From NCBI GenBank assembly GCA_025642065.1, contig JAODUP010001339.1:1-64000 (forward strand): a stretch of 64,000 nt of DNA, read 5' to 3'. A program made the translations under genes and the position numbers. Position 1 is the stretch's first letter, and each line of letters starts with the position of its first letter. Below are positions 1-12,132 of the stretch, in pieces. This DNA is from Paralvinella palmiformis (lineage: Eukaryota > Annelida > Polychaeta > Terebellida > Alvinellidae). The notes beneath the pieces were generated by a model. That model was not told the DNA's origin. It saw only the letters and a program-made list of their open reading frames with translations, and did not search any database.

Positions 1-451
1 TTATGTTAAGTATGTATGAATGTACGCACTATAGGTATTTTACCTTAAATAAAATCTATCTATCTATCTATATCTATCTAAGAATGTTTTCCAGTTATAA
101 ATAGCTAAAAGAATATAAATTTCAGTTGTTTCAATTCACAATATAGTGTGGCGCACCCTAGTGAAAACCAATGAACTAAAATAGACGTTATCAATAGAGT
201 GCTAGACAACTCATACCCACATTCCGAGACGTATTTATAAGGTCATATAAAAACACATTTAGATCTACTAAGACACACATACACATATAAATCGATTATC
301 AATGAACCCATAATTCCATATCTGTGACATTTAATATTGTTTGTAATTCCTTCTAAAATTTCAATTGCCACTATAGCAACACCCGACACATTGGCCTCAT
401 TATGACGGATGGCCTCGACAACGTGATCGTATATTTTCCCACAGGACTTCA

Positions 452-1278
452 GAAACTTCGATGTGCTGTAGTTGCAGATATGTACTCATCCCAGAGTTTA
501 AACAATATACCTTATCTGTCTTCTGTTGACTTATGAGCTGGTATTGTTGGAGTATTCGTAGAGTGGCGCAACCTAATGGAAGACCAAAGAACTAGCAAAG
601 ACGTGATCAGTGTATCGTCTGCTGCTGTCATCTAGCGAATTAGAAATACTCGTACGTTTGACGCAGTTCGGGTCGAGCTTCTCTAAGCAAAGGTAATATT
701 TACTGAATTACTGATATTATTTAACTTTAATATATCTGATATAGTCAATTAATATCACTTAGCTTACGGGGAATACAAAATTGATATAACTAATACATAT
801 ATTAACCAGTTATTAGCATAAAAGGTCAGCTACTCTGTGACTTTGTGACGTTTGTCTAGATCAACATATGATACAATTACATGACATGATAGTGGTCACG
901 TTCATTATTTCATGTTGGATAAACGATCAGAAAATGTTTTTAAACAAATTATTTCAGGCGAATTATCATATAATAATTAATCTTGTATAAGTCTTAATCA
1001 CCCAGTTCCACTTCTTAACTGTTATTGTTTTAGTTTAGTAATATAATAATAATATTTTGTAGGGTAGAAGTTGAGGAGGTTCGACCAGGCGTGGAGAATC
1101 GACACAACATTAAAACCCTATTCGTTATTTATTACACTTAATAGTTTTAGGCTGGAACATAATATATAACTGAATATTTGTTTTGTGTTTAATTTGCAAC
1201 AATCCACCACCGAAAAACAATTAGCGACTGAAAGTGGGTGTGTGAAAATTCACCGTGTTTGGTATTCATTAGCTCTTC

Positions 1279-1315
<37 letters not shown>

Positions 1316-1776
1316 TGTGTGTGTTGTATCCTTTCGAACAATTAATGTATGTATAAATAAAATGTACCTTTCATGTAAGCTTACGTCAATAAATTTAGAA
1401 ATAACAAGGGAAACAAGAGTGGTCGATCCGCCCCTCCATTTTGTCGATTCTCTCTTCGAAGACTATAATTTCTGTGTCTCTATCCTAAATCGGTCGTCAA
1501 ATAAAGATCATGTGATGCTTATATGACGTATTTCTAATTTGCATAAATTGTTAGTACGATCATTTTCTCCGGGTACAGCCTTATGGATCATGTGATGATT
1601 GTGTGACGTTTTGTAGCCTAATTTACATAAAACGTCAAGCCTTTGTACAAATCAAATAGTAATATTATATGATATGCAGTAAATAGGGGGGGGTCTTCAT
1701 TTATTGCAAATAAATCAATCAAATTGTGGACGAGCTGAAATGAAGATTTATCAGTTTTATGAAAGGATCAAGGGAC
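452..1776. other. Left-arm-specific segment, no gene seen
   Basis: AT-rich sequence with a compound (CT)n(GT)n microsatellite at about 1278-1324. The 113-codon ORF over 1185-1526 spans the microsatellite and has no recognisable domain; I do not call it a gene. Confidence 0.6.
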
Positions 1777-1962
1777 ACCTTCGTGATCCAGTTGGTAGTG
1801 CGTTTTAACACAGATCACTACCACCCGTATTCGAATTTTGGCGTGGACATATCTGAAGGGTGTTTTATCTTTGACTTCACTTTATAACCTTCAGAAGTCG
1901 CTCGGCCTATTTAGCGTACCATGTGCACAAAAGTGCCCATAAAACATCACTTATCATCGATG
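1776..1962 (+). mobile_element. tRNA-derived SINE, family A, near full length
   Basis: The head reads like a tRNA: an A-box-like GATCCAGTTGGTAGTGCG, then a B-box-like TATTCGAATTTTGG. The tail has the family signature: GTCGCTCGGCCTATTTAGC, then ACCATGTGCACAAAAGTG, then AAAACATCA. Other copies lie at about 39891-40068, 49625-49750, 53288-53400, 53845-53970, 56928-57115 and 59857-60048, with tail fragments at 13955-14045 and 34285-34370. The family resemblance is seen directly; the Pol III promoter role is inferred from the boxes. Confidence 0.75.
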
Positions 1963-2023
1963 TATTATATTATAGATATATAATCAAATTTTACTTCTTT
2001 TGTAAATGCATAAATTTATAAAG

Positions 2024-2066
<43 letters not shown>

Positions 2067-3053
2067 CTGACATGTGAATTATGAAAAAAGACAAAAAGCG
2101 AATACTGAAAGATCAAGAATGATAAAAAATAGCTAATTTTAGTAGAAAACGATGTCCAGATAGCAAACTGAATTAGTCGATTATCTCTGTCACGTGGGAT
2201 CGAACTACCCCGCACTGTAATCGAAACATCCATCCCGCCACTTTGCTTATGTAAATAACGTTTACGACATTTAATTGGGTCATAAATCACGTGATCAATG
2301 CCTTATTAGGAAAATTAAGGGCGGAAAAAGAAAAGTAATTCTTGCAGATTGCTGTATGGCGTATACTAAGATCAAATAATTGAAGTGTAAGGTGGTCGAG
2401 CCTCTCCTCTATATTAACATATAACTCCAATAATATATAGCATTATAACCTTATTGTTTATCATCCATTATATATATTATAGTGTGCTACCGTACATACC
2501 TTTGGGTGTAAGCAGACTAGAAAACTAATAATTTATTCTATAGGTGTCATTTAGATCTAGCTGATATTGATTTTTGTAAAATTAAATAGTTTTGTCTTTG
2601 TAATACAGCGCATTTGCCGTCTCTGTTGCCAACAGACTTGATAATGAAAACATTGTTTTATTTGTATGTAGATTATATGCAGTTTTTAATATATAAATGT
2701 CTAGTTGTATTAATTTATAACTTTAAGTATAACAAATCACACGCTAGATACTTGGAACAATGACGAATGTTCTAAAATATATGTTGAACATGTAATGTTT
2801 CTAATTTACAGCGAACTAGAAGAAAACTTTATCCACAACCTTCAGGTAATATCTAAAAGAAGATTATTTATGTTTTAAAACAAACTAAATTGCAATTTTT
2901 CATACACTAATTCCTGAATATTATTTTGTAGTACTGGATATTTGTAATAGTTATATTTCAGACTTTGGGGATATGAAGTTAGTCCGAGGTAATATGTTTT
3001 GCTTTAGTTTCATAAAAATGGCTACATGAGGTATTTATGCCACAATCTCCGAC

Positions 3054-3269
3054 ATGACAAATTGTGAAACTTGTTTTGAACCCTCAGAACAGCAAAGACC
3101 AAGAACACTAACTTGTTTACACATTTTTTGTGAAGATTGTTTGCAGCATCTGTTAGATGATGTAAAGGTTACACATCCTCAAAATCCAGATACAATACAT
3201 TGTCCCGTTTGTGCACGGACAACAAGAGTACCCGGAGGCTCAGCTGCCAATTTACCTTTTCTGCAATAG
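3054..3269 (+). CDS. Truncated TRIM-type RING-finger ORF
   Basis: The 71-residue product is almost only a RING domain: C-x2-C near residue 4, then CLHIFCEDC at about 22-30 and CPVC at about 50-53, the C3HC4 layout of TRIM/RNF ubiquitin ligases. The tail RVPGGSAANLPF resembles the segment that follows the RING in TRIM proteins, after which a stop replaces the expected B-box and coiled coil. In the family the RING binds two zincs and recruits an E2. With no substrate-binding part this is a stranded first exon, a pseudogene fragment, or a RING-only regulator. The ATG follows a purine-poor context (CGACATGACA). It lies in the centre of the inverted duplication, so it may be a captured gene piece. 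Confidence 0.6.
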   Translation: MTNCETCFEPSEQQRPRTLTCLHIFCEDCLQHLLDDVKVTHPQNPDTIHCPVCARTTRVPGGSAANLPFLQ

Positions 3270-3845
3270 ATTAAGGAATAAATGCATCTATTTTATTACA
3301 TAGGATTATAATGCTATTGTGCACTGGATAGGAATGGATAATAAACGATGGGAGTAATATACATAATTTAAGACGTCTTTCACTTTAACAAATTACGAGT
3401 GAACAAATCAAGTGTTTGCCGATGATTCATATAAATTATAGTTTATTTTCAAACGTTATTAGTGTTTTCCACATTTATGCCGATGATGAAATACTCTGAT
3501 GACAGCTTCCGATCTACGAAGCAGATAAACAAATTGTTATTTTTTTAAATATATTTCACATACAGTAATTTATTATCAAGTAATGTATGGTCATTCCCAA
3601 ACATGGGGTCAATTCAATTCCGGAATTGGAATTGATTATTTAACAAATTGGAATTGATCGAGTGTTGCCGGTATATCATTATACAGCATTCATATTCCGA
3701 ACACGGACGGCAATTGGTGTCATAAATTTATTATAAATAAATATACAAATGTCGAAAAGGAAAAATACAAGGACTCTAGTGGAATAACTCCAAAGCATAA
3801 TATTTATAAATCATTATTACATTATAACAACATTTATATACTCTG

Positions 3846-3909
<64 letters not shown>

Positions 3910-4600
3910 TTATTATACACGTTAATACAAAATAATATTTAGGATATACAATAATACATAATAAAACATATTTTTATGAGACATAATAATTCGAAAGTAA
4001 ACTTACCCTTTGCCGAGTCCTTTAGGATATAATATACAATTAATCCAAAAGTGTGTAAACAAGTATAGTGACGCTCTCTGTAGCTAAAATACCTTATAAT
4101 TATGAGTTCACCAAACACCCGTATTATACTACTATGATATTACTCCAATAAAACTCAGCTCAGATAATAGTGATTCCAAATCAATAAACAACAAATTAAG
4201 CTCAGATTGAGCACTGTGTACAAAGTGAGCACTACGATAATTTACTGTGTGACAAACTAGAAAATGATGAAAACAATATATATTCCATATCCCTAAGGTG
4301 TTTATAATATAATATTTCATAAATATTATCTAGGTAACATTCACCCCCACTAAAACGTTTTGGTCCACAAAATACATACTATACAAAATTGACAATTTGA
4401 AGATAGGGTACATGTTAAAATGGTGCCTAATGTGTATACATTAACAGTCTTTCTATGTATATCGCAAAAGAAATTAATCAAACATGATCAAATGCAACTA
4501 ATTTTGTTAAAACGAATTGAAAACAGAACGAGAAAATAATATTTCAATCTAGTGATCGTTCTGATACTGTTTTAATCATTCATTACTAATTTGATAATAC

Positions 4601-4784
4601 CTGCCCCAATTGTAGCAGCCTCATGTGGAAAACAATCTTTTGCACTTAATAATAGTTTCATTTTCTCCCGTAATTTTGAGTTCTGATGGGAGAAATTGGT
4701 AACCCATTCACCATATCGATCGATCTGGTGGATGAATGGATGTTGTTTAGCGACACATCGGCATAATTTAGGCCATTCAGTGTC
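4601..4784 (-). CDS. Orphan internal coding exon, unidentified protein
   Basis: The minus strand reads acceptor TTCTAG, then 184 open bases, then donor GGGGCAG|GTATTA. In phase 0 it gives 61 codons with a normal residue mix, starting DTEWPKLCRCVAKQHPF and ending CFPHEAATIGAG, with no stop. Codon use is much less AT-biased than the surroundings, and both ends sit on splice-like sites, which supports a real or formerly real exon. I do not recognise the family. No partner exon was found on either side, so the gene is either elsewhere or broken by the duplication. Confidence 0.5.
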
Positions 4785-5099
4785 CTAGAACGTTTGGAAA
4801 TAAAACCGTATTAAAGATTATATATAAAAGGTTAATAAGCCGGATTTCTGGCATCGATAAAAGCTATTTATAAGCTAAAATGTAAATTGTTAAATGTAAA
4901 GGATAAATATGTAAACAATACGTTGGTGTATAGATGTACAAGGTTGTTAAAAAGATAAAATCAGATTCTTAATCTTAGAAAATGGTGTTAAATTTGATAA
5001 AATATGGTGAATAATGACTAGTTTTGACTAGAGGTAATTAAATAGATTTATGTTAAACGAGAAGACCTGATTCTATAGAGGAAATAATAGATAAGGTTG

Positions 5100-6602
5100 T
5101 GACATTGACTAGATGTTCTCACTTTAAATAAATAATATTAAGAAGTAAAGACCAGCTTCTCTTAGGAAGTTTAAAATTGTGTCTGGGGTAATATTCTCCA
5201 ACAACTCTTTCCGAGTCTCTGCATGGTAGTAGTGTACTCTGATGTGGTGGTATTCCGAGCAATGAAGGAGGATGTGATCGACTGTCAGGCGTTCTTGTCA
5301 GGAGATACACTCGGTGGATCTTCTCCACCCAAGAGGTATCTATATGTGAGGAAAGAATGCCCGATCCGTAAGCGGCAGGGCACAATTTCCTCACGACGCC
5401 TTTCCCGACAGGAACACATCGAACATCCTAATGCAGGCTGCACTGCATGCAATTTATATTCAGATTGCAGTGACCAGAAATCTGACCACTGCTTTCTTAC
5501 ATATTGCTTTGTGATATGTCGGAAGTCAGTGAACGGTAATGGAATGTTGATCTTCCGACCTTTTAGAGCAGTTTTGGCAGCATTATCAGCGAGTTTATTG
5601 CCACGAATACCGACATGGCTCGGTACCCAGCAGAATACTACATCCTTTTGTAGAGTTTTAAAGGTGGAATGTAGTTCTAAAATACTGAGGACAAGTGGAT
5701 TTTCTATTTCTAAATTTTCTATGGCCTGTAGGCAGGACAAAGAATCCACGCATATAATAAATTTGTCCCCAGTAGAGCTAATACCATGATGGAGTGCGAG
5801 ATAAATAGCTCGAAGTTCTGTTGTGTATATTGAGGCCAGGTCAGGCAGATGTTCCAGAACGCACTGCCTACGACAAACGACAGCGCATCCTACTCTATCG
5901 CCTTCTTTTGAACCATCAGTATAGATGAACTGATGGTCATCATACTTATTTTTGTATGATGTGAAAGCGGCTCTGAAATTCCGATGGACAAACATCGGAT
6001 TTCTTCCCCACTTTCAAACCATACAAAATTGTTGGTTCCATCATATCTCAAATTGGGATATGAGGTAGGCGAATATTTTCTATTTGATATGGGTCAATCT
6101 CCAAGTCTTCGCTCAAAGACCGAATTCTAATTCCAAAAGTTGGGATAGTTTTCGGTCTGAGTAAGAAGTTATCTTGGAGTTTTGCGTTGAAAGCCATATC
6201 AAATGTTGGATTTGCCGAAGTACTACTTAACTGTAGTGCAAATTGCAGAGAAAGTCGTTATCTTCGTCTGTAAAGAGATTCCTCATTAGATTCAACATAA
6301 AGACTCTCCACTGGGGAGATTCTGAATGACCCTGTGGCTATTCTCAAGCCCTGGTGGTGAATGGGGTCGAGTGATTTGATATATGATTTACGAGCCGATC
6401 CCCAAACAATCGACCCATAATCAAGTTGAGTTCTAATGACTGCTCTATACAGACGGAGGAGTGTTGTTCGATCTGCCCCCAGTCAAATCGTGAAAGACTT
6501 TTAATAGATTTAATGAATTGTTACTTTTAGCTTTCATGTAATTTATATGTGGAATGAAGGAGAGCTTGCTGTCGAATATTACCCCGAGGAATTTAGTTTG
6601 TT
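5100..6602 (-). mobile_element. 5'-truncated non-LTR retrotransposon with RNase H domain
   Basis: On the minus strand about 6600-6330 reads as the C-terminal RT region (TKFLGVIFDSKLSFIPHI, then QLDYGSIVWGSA and GLRIATGSFRISPVESLY). 5285-5995 encodes a 236-residue open frame with RNase H hallmarks: YTDGSK at about residue 25, a TTELRAIYLAL helix, CVDSLS at about 83, and WVPSHVGIRGNKLADNAAK at about 123-141. The catalytic Asp/Glu/Asp and the late Asp are thus present. RT plus C-terminal RNase H is typical of the I/Jockey-related clades. The 5' part is missing, cut at 6602 by the inverted-repeat arm. A frameshift or decay separates the RT end from the RNase H frame, so it is not active. Confidence 0.85.
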
Positions 6603-7418
6603 TTAAAACATAAATAATCTTCTTTTAGATATTACCTGAAGGTTGTGGATAAAGTTTTCTTCTAGTTCGCTGTAAATTAGAAACATTACATGTTCAACAT
6701 ATATTTTAGAACATTCGTCATTGTTGCATGTATCTAGCGTGTGATGTGATTTGTTATACTTAAAGTTATAAATTAATACAACTAGACATTTATATATTAA
6801 AAACTGCATATAATCTACATACAAATAAAACAATGTTTTCATTATCAAGTCTGTTGGCAACAGAGACGGCAAATGCGCTGTATTACAAAGACAAAACTAT
6901 TTAATTTTACAAAAATCAATATCAGCTAGATCTAAATGACACCTATAGAATAAATTATTAGTTTTCTAGTCTGCTTACACCCAAAGGTATGTACGGTAAC
7001 ACACTATAATATATATAATGGATGATAAACAATAAGGTTATAATGCTATATATTATTGGAGTTATATGTTAATATAGAGGAGAGGCTCGACCACCTTACA
7101 CTTCAATTATTTGATCTTAGTATACGCCATACAGCAATCTGCAAGAATTACTTTTCTTTTTCCGCCCTTAATTTTCCTAATAAGGCATTGATCACGTGAT
7201 TTATGACCCAATTAAATGTCGTAAACGTTATTTACATAAGCAAAGTGGCGGGAGGGATGTTTCGATTACAGTGCGGGGTAGTTCGATCCCACGTGACAGA
7301 GATAATCGACTAATTCAGTTTGCTATGTGGACATCGTTTTCTACTAAAATTAACTATTTGTTATCATTCTTGATCTTTCAGTATTCGCTTTTTGTCTTTT
7401 TTCATAATTCACATGTCA

Positions 7419-7488
<70 letters not shown>

Positions 7489-8120
7489 CTTTATAAATTT
7501 ATGCATTTACAAAAGAAGTAAAATTTGATTATATATCTATAATATAATACATCGATGATAAGTGATGTTTTATGGGCACTATTGCGCACATGGTACGCTA
7601 AATAGGTCGAGCGACTTCTGAGGGTTATGAAGTGAAGTCAAAGATAAAACACCCTTCAGATATGCCCTGAAGTCATGTGGGAAAATATACGATCACGTTG
7701 TCGAGGCCATCCGTCATAATGAGGCCAAAGTGTCGGGTGTTGCTATAGTGGCAATTGAAATTTTAGAAGGAATTACAAACAATATTAAATGTCACAGATA
7801 TGGAATTATGGGTTCATTGATAATCGATTTGTATGTGTATGTGTGTCTTAGTAGATCTATATGTGTTTTTATATGACCTTATAAATACGTCTCGGAATGT
7901 GGGTATGAGTTGTCTAGCACTCTATTGATAACGTCTATATTTAGTTCCTTGGTTTTCACTAGGGTGCGCCACACTATATTGTGAATTTAAAAAAACTGAA
8001 ATTTATATTCTTTTAGCTATTTATAACTGGAAAACATTCTTAGATAGATATAGATAGATAGATATATTTTATTTAAGGTAAAATACCTATAGTGCGTACA
8101 TTCATACATACTTAACATAA
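6603..8120 (-). repeat. Right arm of the large inverted duplication
   Basis: This is the reverse complement of the left arm with about 1.37 kb missing at about 7665-7670. The breakpoint falls inside a SINE, so a deletion in this arm is the simplest reading. Its inner edge at 6603 abuts the LINE fragment exactly where that fragment is truncated. Confidence 0.9.
7555..7668 (-). mobile_element. SINE family A, 3' part only
   Basis: Counterpart of the 1776-1962 copy in the right arm. The tail signature is present on the minus strand; the tRNA-like head is missing because the deletion breakpoint falls inside the SINE. Confidence 0.7.
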
Positions 8121-8149
8121 AAAAGAGTAGCTTACAATAGAAAATAGCA

Positions 8150-9330
8150 TACTAGATTACAGAAGCACAAACAATTGTCAATATAATATGAAACATTCAA
8201 TAGTTATGACAAAATATATAAAGACATATCCCACTTCTTCCACATGTAGTTATGTCGCAACCAAGTGTTGATATTAATACAAGTAACAATATTATTTGTT
8301 GACGACAACAACCTTTGACGAAATGTGAAATATGTCTTAGGCACCCGTGCTTGATATGTATCAATTGCGTTGATTGCAAACAACGAACTGACTCTATCGC
8401 ACCTACCGTAGCCTAATAAATTATGAACCTCATTGTTTTAAGCTCTACATGAAGTAGTGACACCATAGTTCAGAACAATACAAATTTAAACAGTACGATT
8501 CAAGAAGATGGAGCTTCATTTGTTGCGTACAATATGCAAATTTACGTAGAATAGTATTTGAGCTTGCATATAAGCATCTCAACTGGCGACTGATATATCC
8601 GTCGTCATTAAAATTGTTATTGAGAACAACACCGATATATTTGATGGAATCTGTGTACAGAAGATCAGCGTTATTCAGGCATAATGTCAAGGGAATTGAC
8701 AGTTGGTAGCTTTTAGGAAGTATAGTCATGCACATAGATTTAACTGGATGGTATACTATATCGTATACAATACTGTATTGTTGACACATATCATTAAGTT
8801 TCTGTAGACCAGTGAGTCGTACCAAAACTAATAATAATCTAACAACCAACAGAAGAACTCATCGCCTGGCAAGTTTTCAAACAGTGAGCAATAATTAATT
8901 TCTATCAAATGCACGAGACGCAAGAAGAAAGCACGAAAATACAGGACTGTTATACTGTCTATAGTACTGGATGACATTTTTCAAAGAATAAATACACATA
9001 TCAATAGCGTATTTGGATTTAAAACCAAATTGATTATGACTAGACTTAATACACGTCTCTATATTATTTAAAAGCATAATTAAGTTCCAGTAACTTTGAT
9101 GCAGCAGTGACCAACGTTATTGGTCTATAATTGTCTTATCACTTGCATCACCTGTTTGACTGTCAATAAGTGGAATTATAATTGTTTTTATAATGTTAAC
9201 AGGCAAGTGACCGAGTGTAAAATAAAGGAGGTTTATAAAAGGGCCAAAAATACTTCCAACATATCATCAGAGTGGATGTAATGTTATGACGCAATCAAAT
9301 CAAATATAATCGTAATTAACGTAACCCTAT
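8150..9330 (-). mobile_element. Decayed non-LTR reverse transcriptase
   Basis: Minus-strand fragments are in order. About 9230-9090 is the HLPVNIIKTIIIPLID type of segment ahead of the fingers. 9077-8895 has NQFGFKSKYAIDMCIYSLK and a motif-A-like CFLLASRAFDR, where the catalytic Asp is replaced by Leu. 8849-8445 has HPVKSMCM, then DSIKYIGVVLNNNFNDDGYI and a thumb-like CYLNLYCSELW type of end. The YADD motif was not found in frame. Frames are broken between blocks, so it is an inactive relic. Clade not assigned. Confidence 0.75.
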
Positions 9331-10400
9331 TATTCATCTATTTTGTTTACTAAATGAAGTATTTTGAGGGTGCATAATTATCATCACAGATATGCGGAAA
9401 AGATGGATCAGTAATGATTCTCAAAAAAAACACATTTCTAGGAGCAATCTAACAAACAGATAGAAAATATTTCTAGTACGATTGGTCATTTTGTATCTGA
9501 AATGCTTTGTGTAAACAGTAAAGGGTAATAAAATTTAGTTATCATGGGTACATCTGCTTGTCCAGCTTATACCAACTGAGAAGCGAATCATACATTTGTC
9601 AGATTTAGTGAGTATATAAGTCGGAATGAAAATGTGGATAACATATATTTATAATTGATGTATGTGGTTGAGACTGTTCCAGCTTCATCCATGGTTTGTT
9701 GATTCTATGTTTATATCTTTAAATAACAGTTTGTTGACAAAATGTGATCGAATGCGATCTCGGTTTTGTTTAGCCGCAGAAATATTCACATCGGAGACAT
9801 ATGGATCAGGGATGACTCTCACCAGTTAAATACGACGATCACATAAAACTTGCTGCTGACTCAAACTAAACGGAGTATATTAAGAAGACATTACAATTAT
9901 TGCACTTTTCAATCGTTCGGTTTTCATATTTGTATATATTGAAGAGAATTTAGTGAATAAGTTTATGTTTTATGTTTTTATTTTGACGAAACATGTCGTT
10001 TATTTTACAATATAAATAGCCGATGGAGAAGATATTTTATGAAATATTTTATGCAGTCGTCTGTATCAATATGTGTATGGGTTGGCGAGCGAGCGGGTGG
10101 GTGGGAATGCATGCGAACGTGTGTGAACAACATATCATATTTATTTTGTGCTTCTATAGTCGTGTTTTGCGTATATGTGTGTAGGTGAAAATAAAATAAT
10201 TCTGTTTTATTCTTGTTTAAATCTAAATTAAAGAAATGTATCAGTTATTTTATCAAACTCATATCATAGATGAGTGAGACTGTATCTAGATATAGCGAAT
10301 ACTTTATTTATTTTCTTGTGTAGTATAAGATAAAGTTGTTTTAATACATAGCTCGTTCACTCGCATGTAATAATACATCGACACATTTATTGGTGCTTTC
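9331..10400. other. Intergenic, no gene seen
   Basis: AT-rich unique-looking sequence. No ORF, splice-bounded exon or repeat that I can name. Confidence 0.5.
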
Positions 10401-10412
10401 TCTAATGTAACG

Positions 10413-10418
10413 TTTATT
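10413..10418 (-). terminator. Polyadenylation signal AATAAA
   Basis: AATAAA on the minus strand, about 110 bases after the stop of the 10530-10957 gene, at a normal distance for its 3' end. Confidence 0.55.
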
Positions 10419-10529
10419 ACAGATAATGAAAGATAAAAATAGAAACGAATTATAGTTATTATCTTGAAGAACTCAGTACAGCGTTAAGACTTTTTGAATT
10501 TCTCAGAATTTCAGAACTTCCATTTTGGA

Positions 10530-10957
10530 TCAGTAGCCATACGGATTGTAGCCGTAGCCTTGACCTTGACCGTACTGGCCACTGGAACCATATTGTCCGC
10601 CATAGCTGGCTGGTTGGTAACCATAACCGCCACCGTAGTAACCATGGTGATAGCCGTCATAGTGACCGTATGGATTGCCATAACCCTGATCATAACCTCC
10701 ATGATGATAATCATGTTGGTACTGAAATCAGTAAGAAAATTTATCAAATATTGTGACCTATCTTACTTCTACTACGACATCCTGAACCACTAGCCTGAAT
10801 TGTTACCAGGATAAGTCTCACTAAATCCACACCGGATTTTAAACGATGTCGAATGTAATATGCTACTTACACCTCCATATCTCTGATATGGCCACGCTGT
10901 TGCCATGGCTACACACGCAGCCAACATAATGACGGCTAGTAGACCTTTAGCTACCAT
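10530..10957 (-). CDS. Small Gly/Tyr-rich secreted protein, gene 1 of cluster
   Basis: Two exons: 10957-10871 (29 codons) and 10721-10530 (63 codons plus TGA). The 149-bp intron has donor GTAAGT and acceptor TTTCAG, phase 0, giving 92 residues. Exon 1 is a signal peptide: MVAKGLLAVIMLAAC, then AMATA, with cleavage likely just before WPYQRYGG. Exon 2 is nearly all Gly, Tyr, His and Gln in GY, GQY and HHGYYGGGYG runs and ends GYGYNPYGY. There are no Cys in the mature part. The make-up resembles glycine/tyrosine-rich molluscan shell-matrix proteins (shematrin-like), but there is no basic tail, so this is analogy and not family assignment. Tyr-rich chains suggest cross-linking. TATA box at 11060-11068; AATAAA at 10413. 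Frame, splice sites, TATA and poly(A) all agree, so the gene looks intact. Confidence 0.85.
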
Positions 10958-11059
10958 GGTGATGTTTTACCCTCAACAGCTGCTGTCGTCCGTGTCAAAC
11001 GCTCTCGTAGTTTGAAGCTTCTAGCCGAATTCTGACTGTCGTAACAGCAGCACTCGTGT

Positions 11060-11094
11060 GTTTATATACTAGTTTGAGTTGACTGATTCGTGAC
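11060..11094 (-). promoter_or_regulatory. Promoter of gene 1: GTCACGA-N19-TATATAAAC
   Basis: GTCACGA lies at 11094-11088 and TATATAAAC at 11068-11060, separated by 19 bases. The TATA is about 103 bases before the ATG. The same two elements at the same spacing precede genes 2 and 3 of the cluster. Confidence 0.8.
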
Positions 11095-12059
11095 TCTCTG
11101 ACATGACCTCTTGATATATTTTTGTTCCAGGCGATCGTGTCATGGTTTCAGTTTGTTTCCCTTATGGTATGCAATCGGTTTTTATCAGATTTTGTAAATT
11201 ACTGATCCTAAACCTTTCTAATCGATTTACTGGAGAATTCGTGACGAATTGGGATAACACGATCTTCTTGCGCTATATTTAGGAGGTTATGGGTAACACG
11301 TTGAGGGAATGGAAAATTGTACTCTGTGATGAAAATACATTTCTAAGCAAATGTTTGTAAAATATTTGTAAACCTGATGTTTGTAAACAACTCATATACG
11401 TTTTTGTTATGAAACAGGCGACAGTTAGGTTCGATATTATTGCACGGATTGACCTGTACATTTATATGGTACTTAAATATTTCTTATTTATTAATCATTT
11501 GATGTCAGACATAAATATTAGATAACTCTTTGTGACCCGATTAGCGAAGTTGACATTCTGATGGTGATTTGTAATATGCTTAATAAGATCAAACTCTTCT
11601 TTAATCCTCGAATAAGAATATTTATATTGCCGCTTCTAGTGATAATCTACTATGTTGTTGTACATGAAAGTTGCTATCTCTGGTGACCGGTTATTAAATG
11701 GAATAAGCAATGACTTTATAAAGTCTTGTGTGTACTCGTATCTAGAAAGTAGAGTTTCGTTTATCATCATTCCACGTATGTGTACTTCGTCTTATTAAGT
11801 TCGCACAACTCTAACCTTTCGTAAAACGTTGTGCGAATGATAAAACACAAATCGTGACTATGGCGTGTATGCATTTTCTACATAAACGTCTCTCGGTACA
11901 GAGACCCTAAATATTTGTTTACACCCGTCGCGTTCTTAATCAAAGACATCAGCATCGTGTTCTGTACTAGACTATGACGAACTTGAAGAAGAAAACAGGA
12001 CTTTATTTTAGATTTGGAAGAAATATTATACATCCACACATCAACACATACACACATGC

Positions 12060-12132
12060 ATATACGCATACATACATACATACATACATACATACATACA
12101 TACATACATACATACATACATACATACATACA
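12060..12132. repeat. (CATA)n microsatellite
   Basis: About 18 uninterrupted CATA/TACA units. Confidence 0.95.

Larger units (their letters stand above)
1..2885 (+). repeat. Left arm of a large inverted duplication
   Basis: Bases 1-450 are the near-identical reverse complement of about 7670-8120, and 1840-2885 of about 6603-7665. Homology reaches base 1, so the arm may extend beyond the window. Differences are few point changes and (TA)n length, so the duplication is fairly recent or homogenised. The left arm carries about 1.37 kb (roughly 452-1840) that the right arm lacks. This includes the tRNA-like head of a SINE whose tail is present in both arms. Near 552-610 there is a degenerate direct copy of 148-205 (GTGGCGCAACCTAATGGA versus GTGGCGCACCCTAGTGAA). 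Confidence 0.9.
2886..6602. other. Unique centre of the inverted duplication
   Basis: The 3.7 kb between the arms contains a RING ORF (3054-3269, plus), a 55-bp (TA)n tract (3848-3902), an orphan coding exon (4601-4784, minus) and a 5'-truncated LINE end (about 5100-6602, minus). Nothing else convincing was found at 3270-4600 or 4785-5100. Confidence 0.7.

Noticed and set aside
8197..8379. 60-codon ORF as part of the neighbouring LINE
   Set aside because: No RT-like motif in the translation; position alone is not enough.
10494..10793. Hydrophobic 99-codon plus-strand ORF as a membrane protein
   Set aside because: It is the antisense of the Gly/Tyr-rich exon of gene 1; GGY/GYG codons read backwards give Thr/Val/Ile/Ala-rich peptides.
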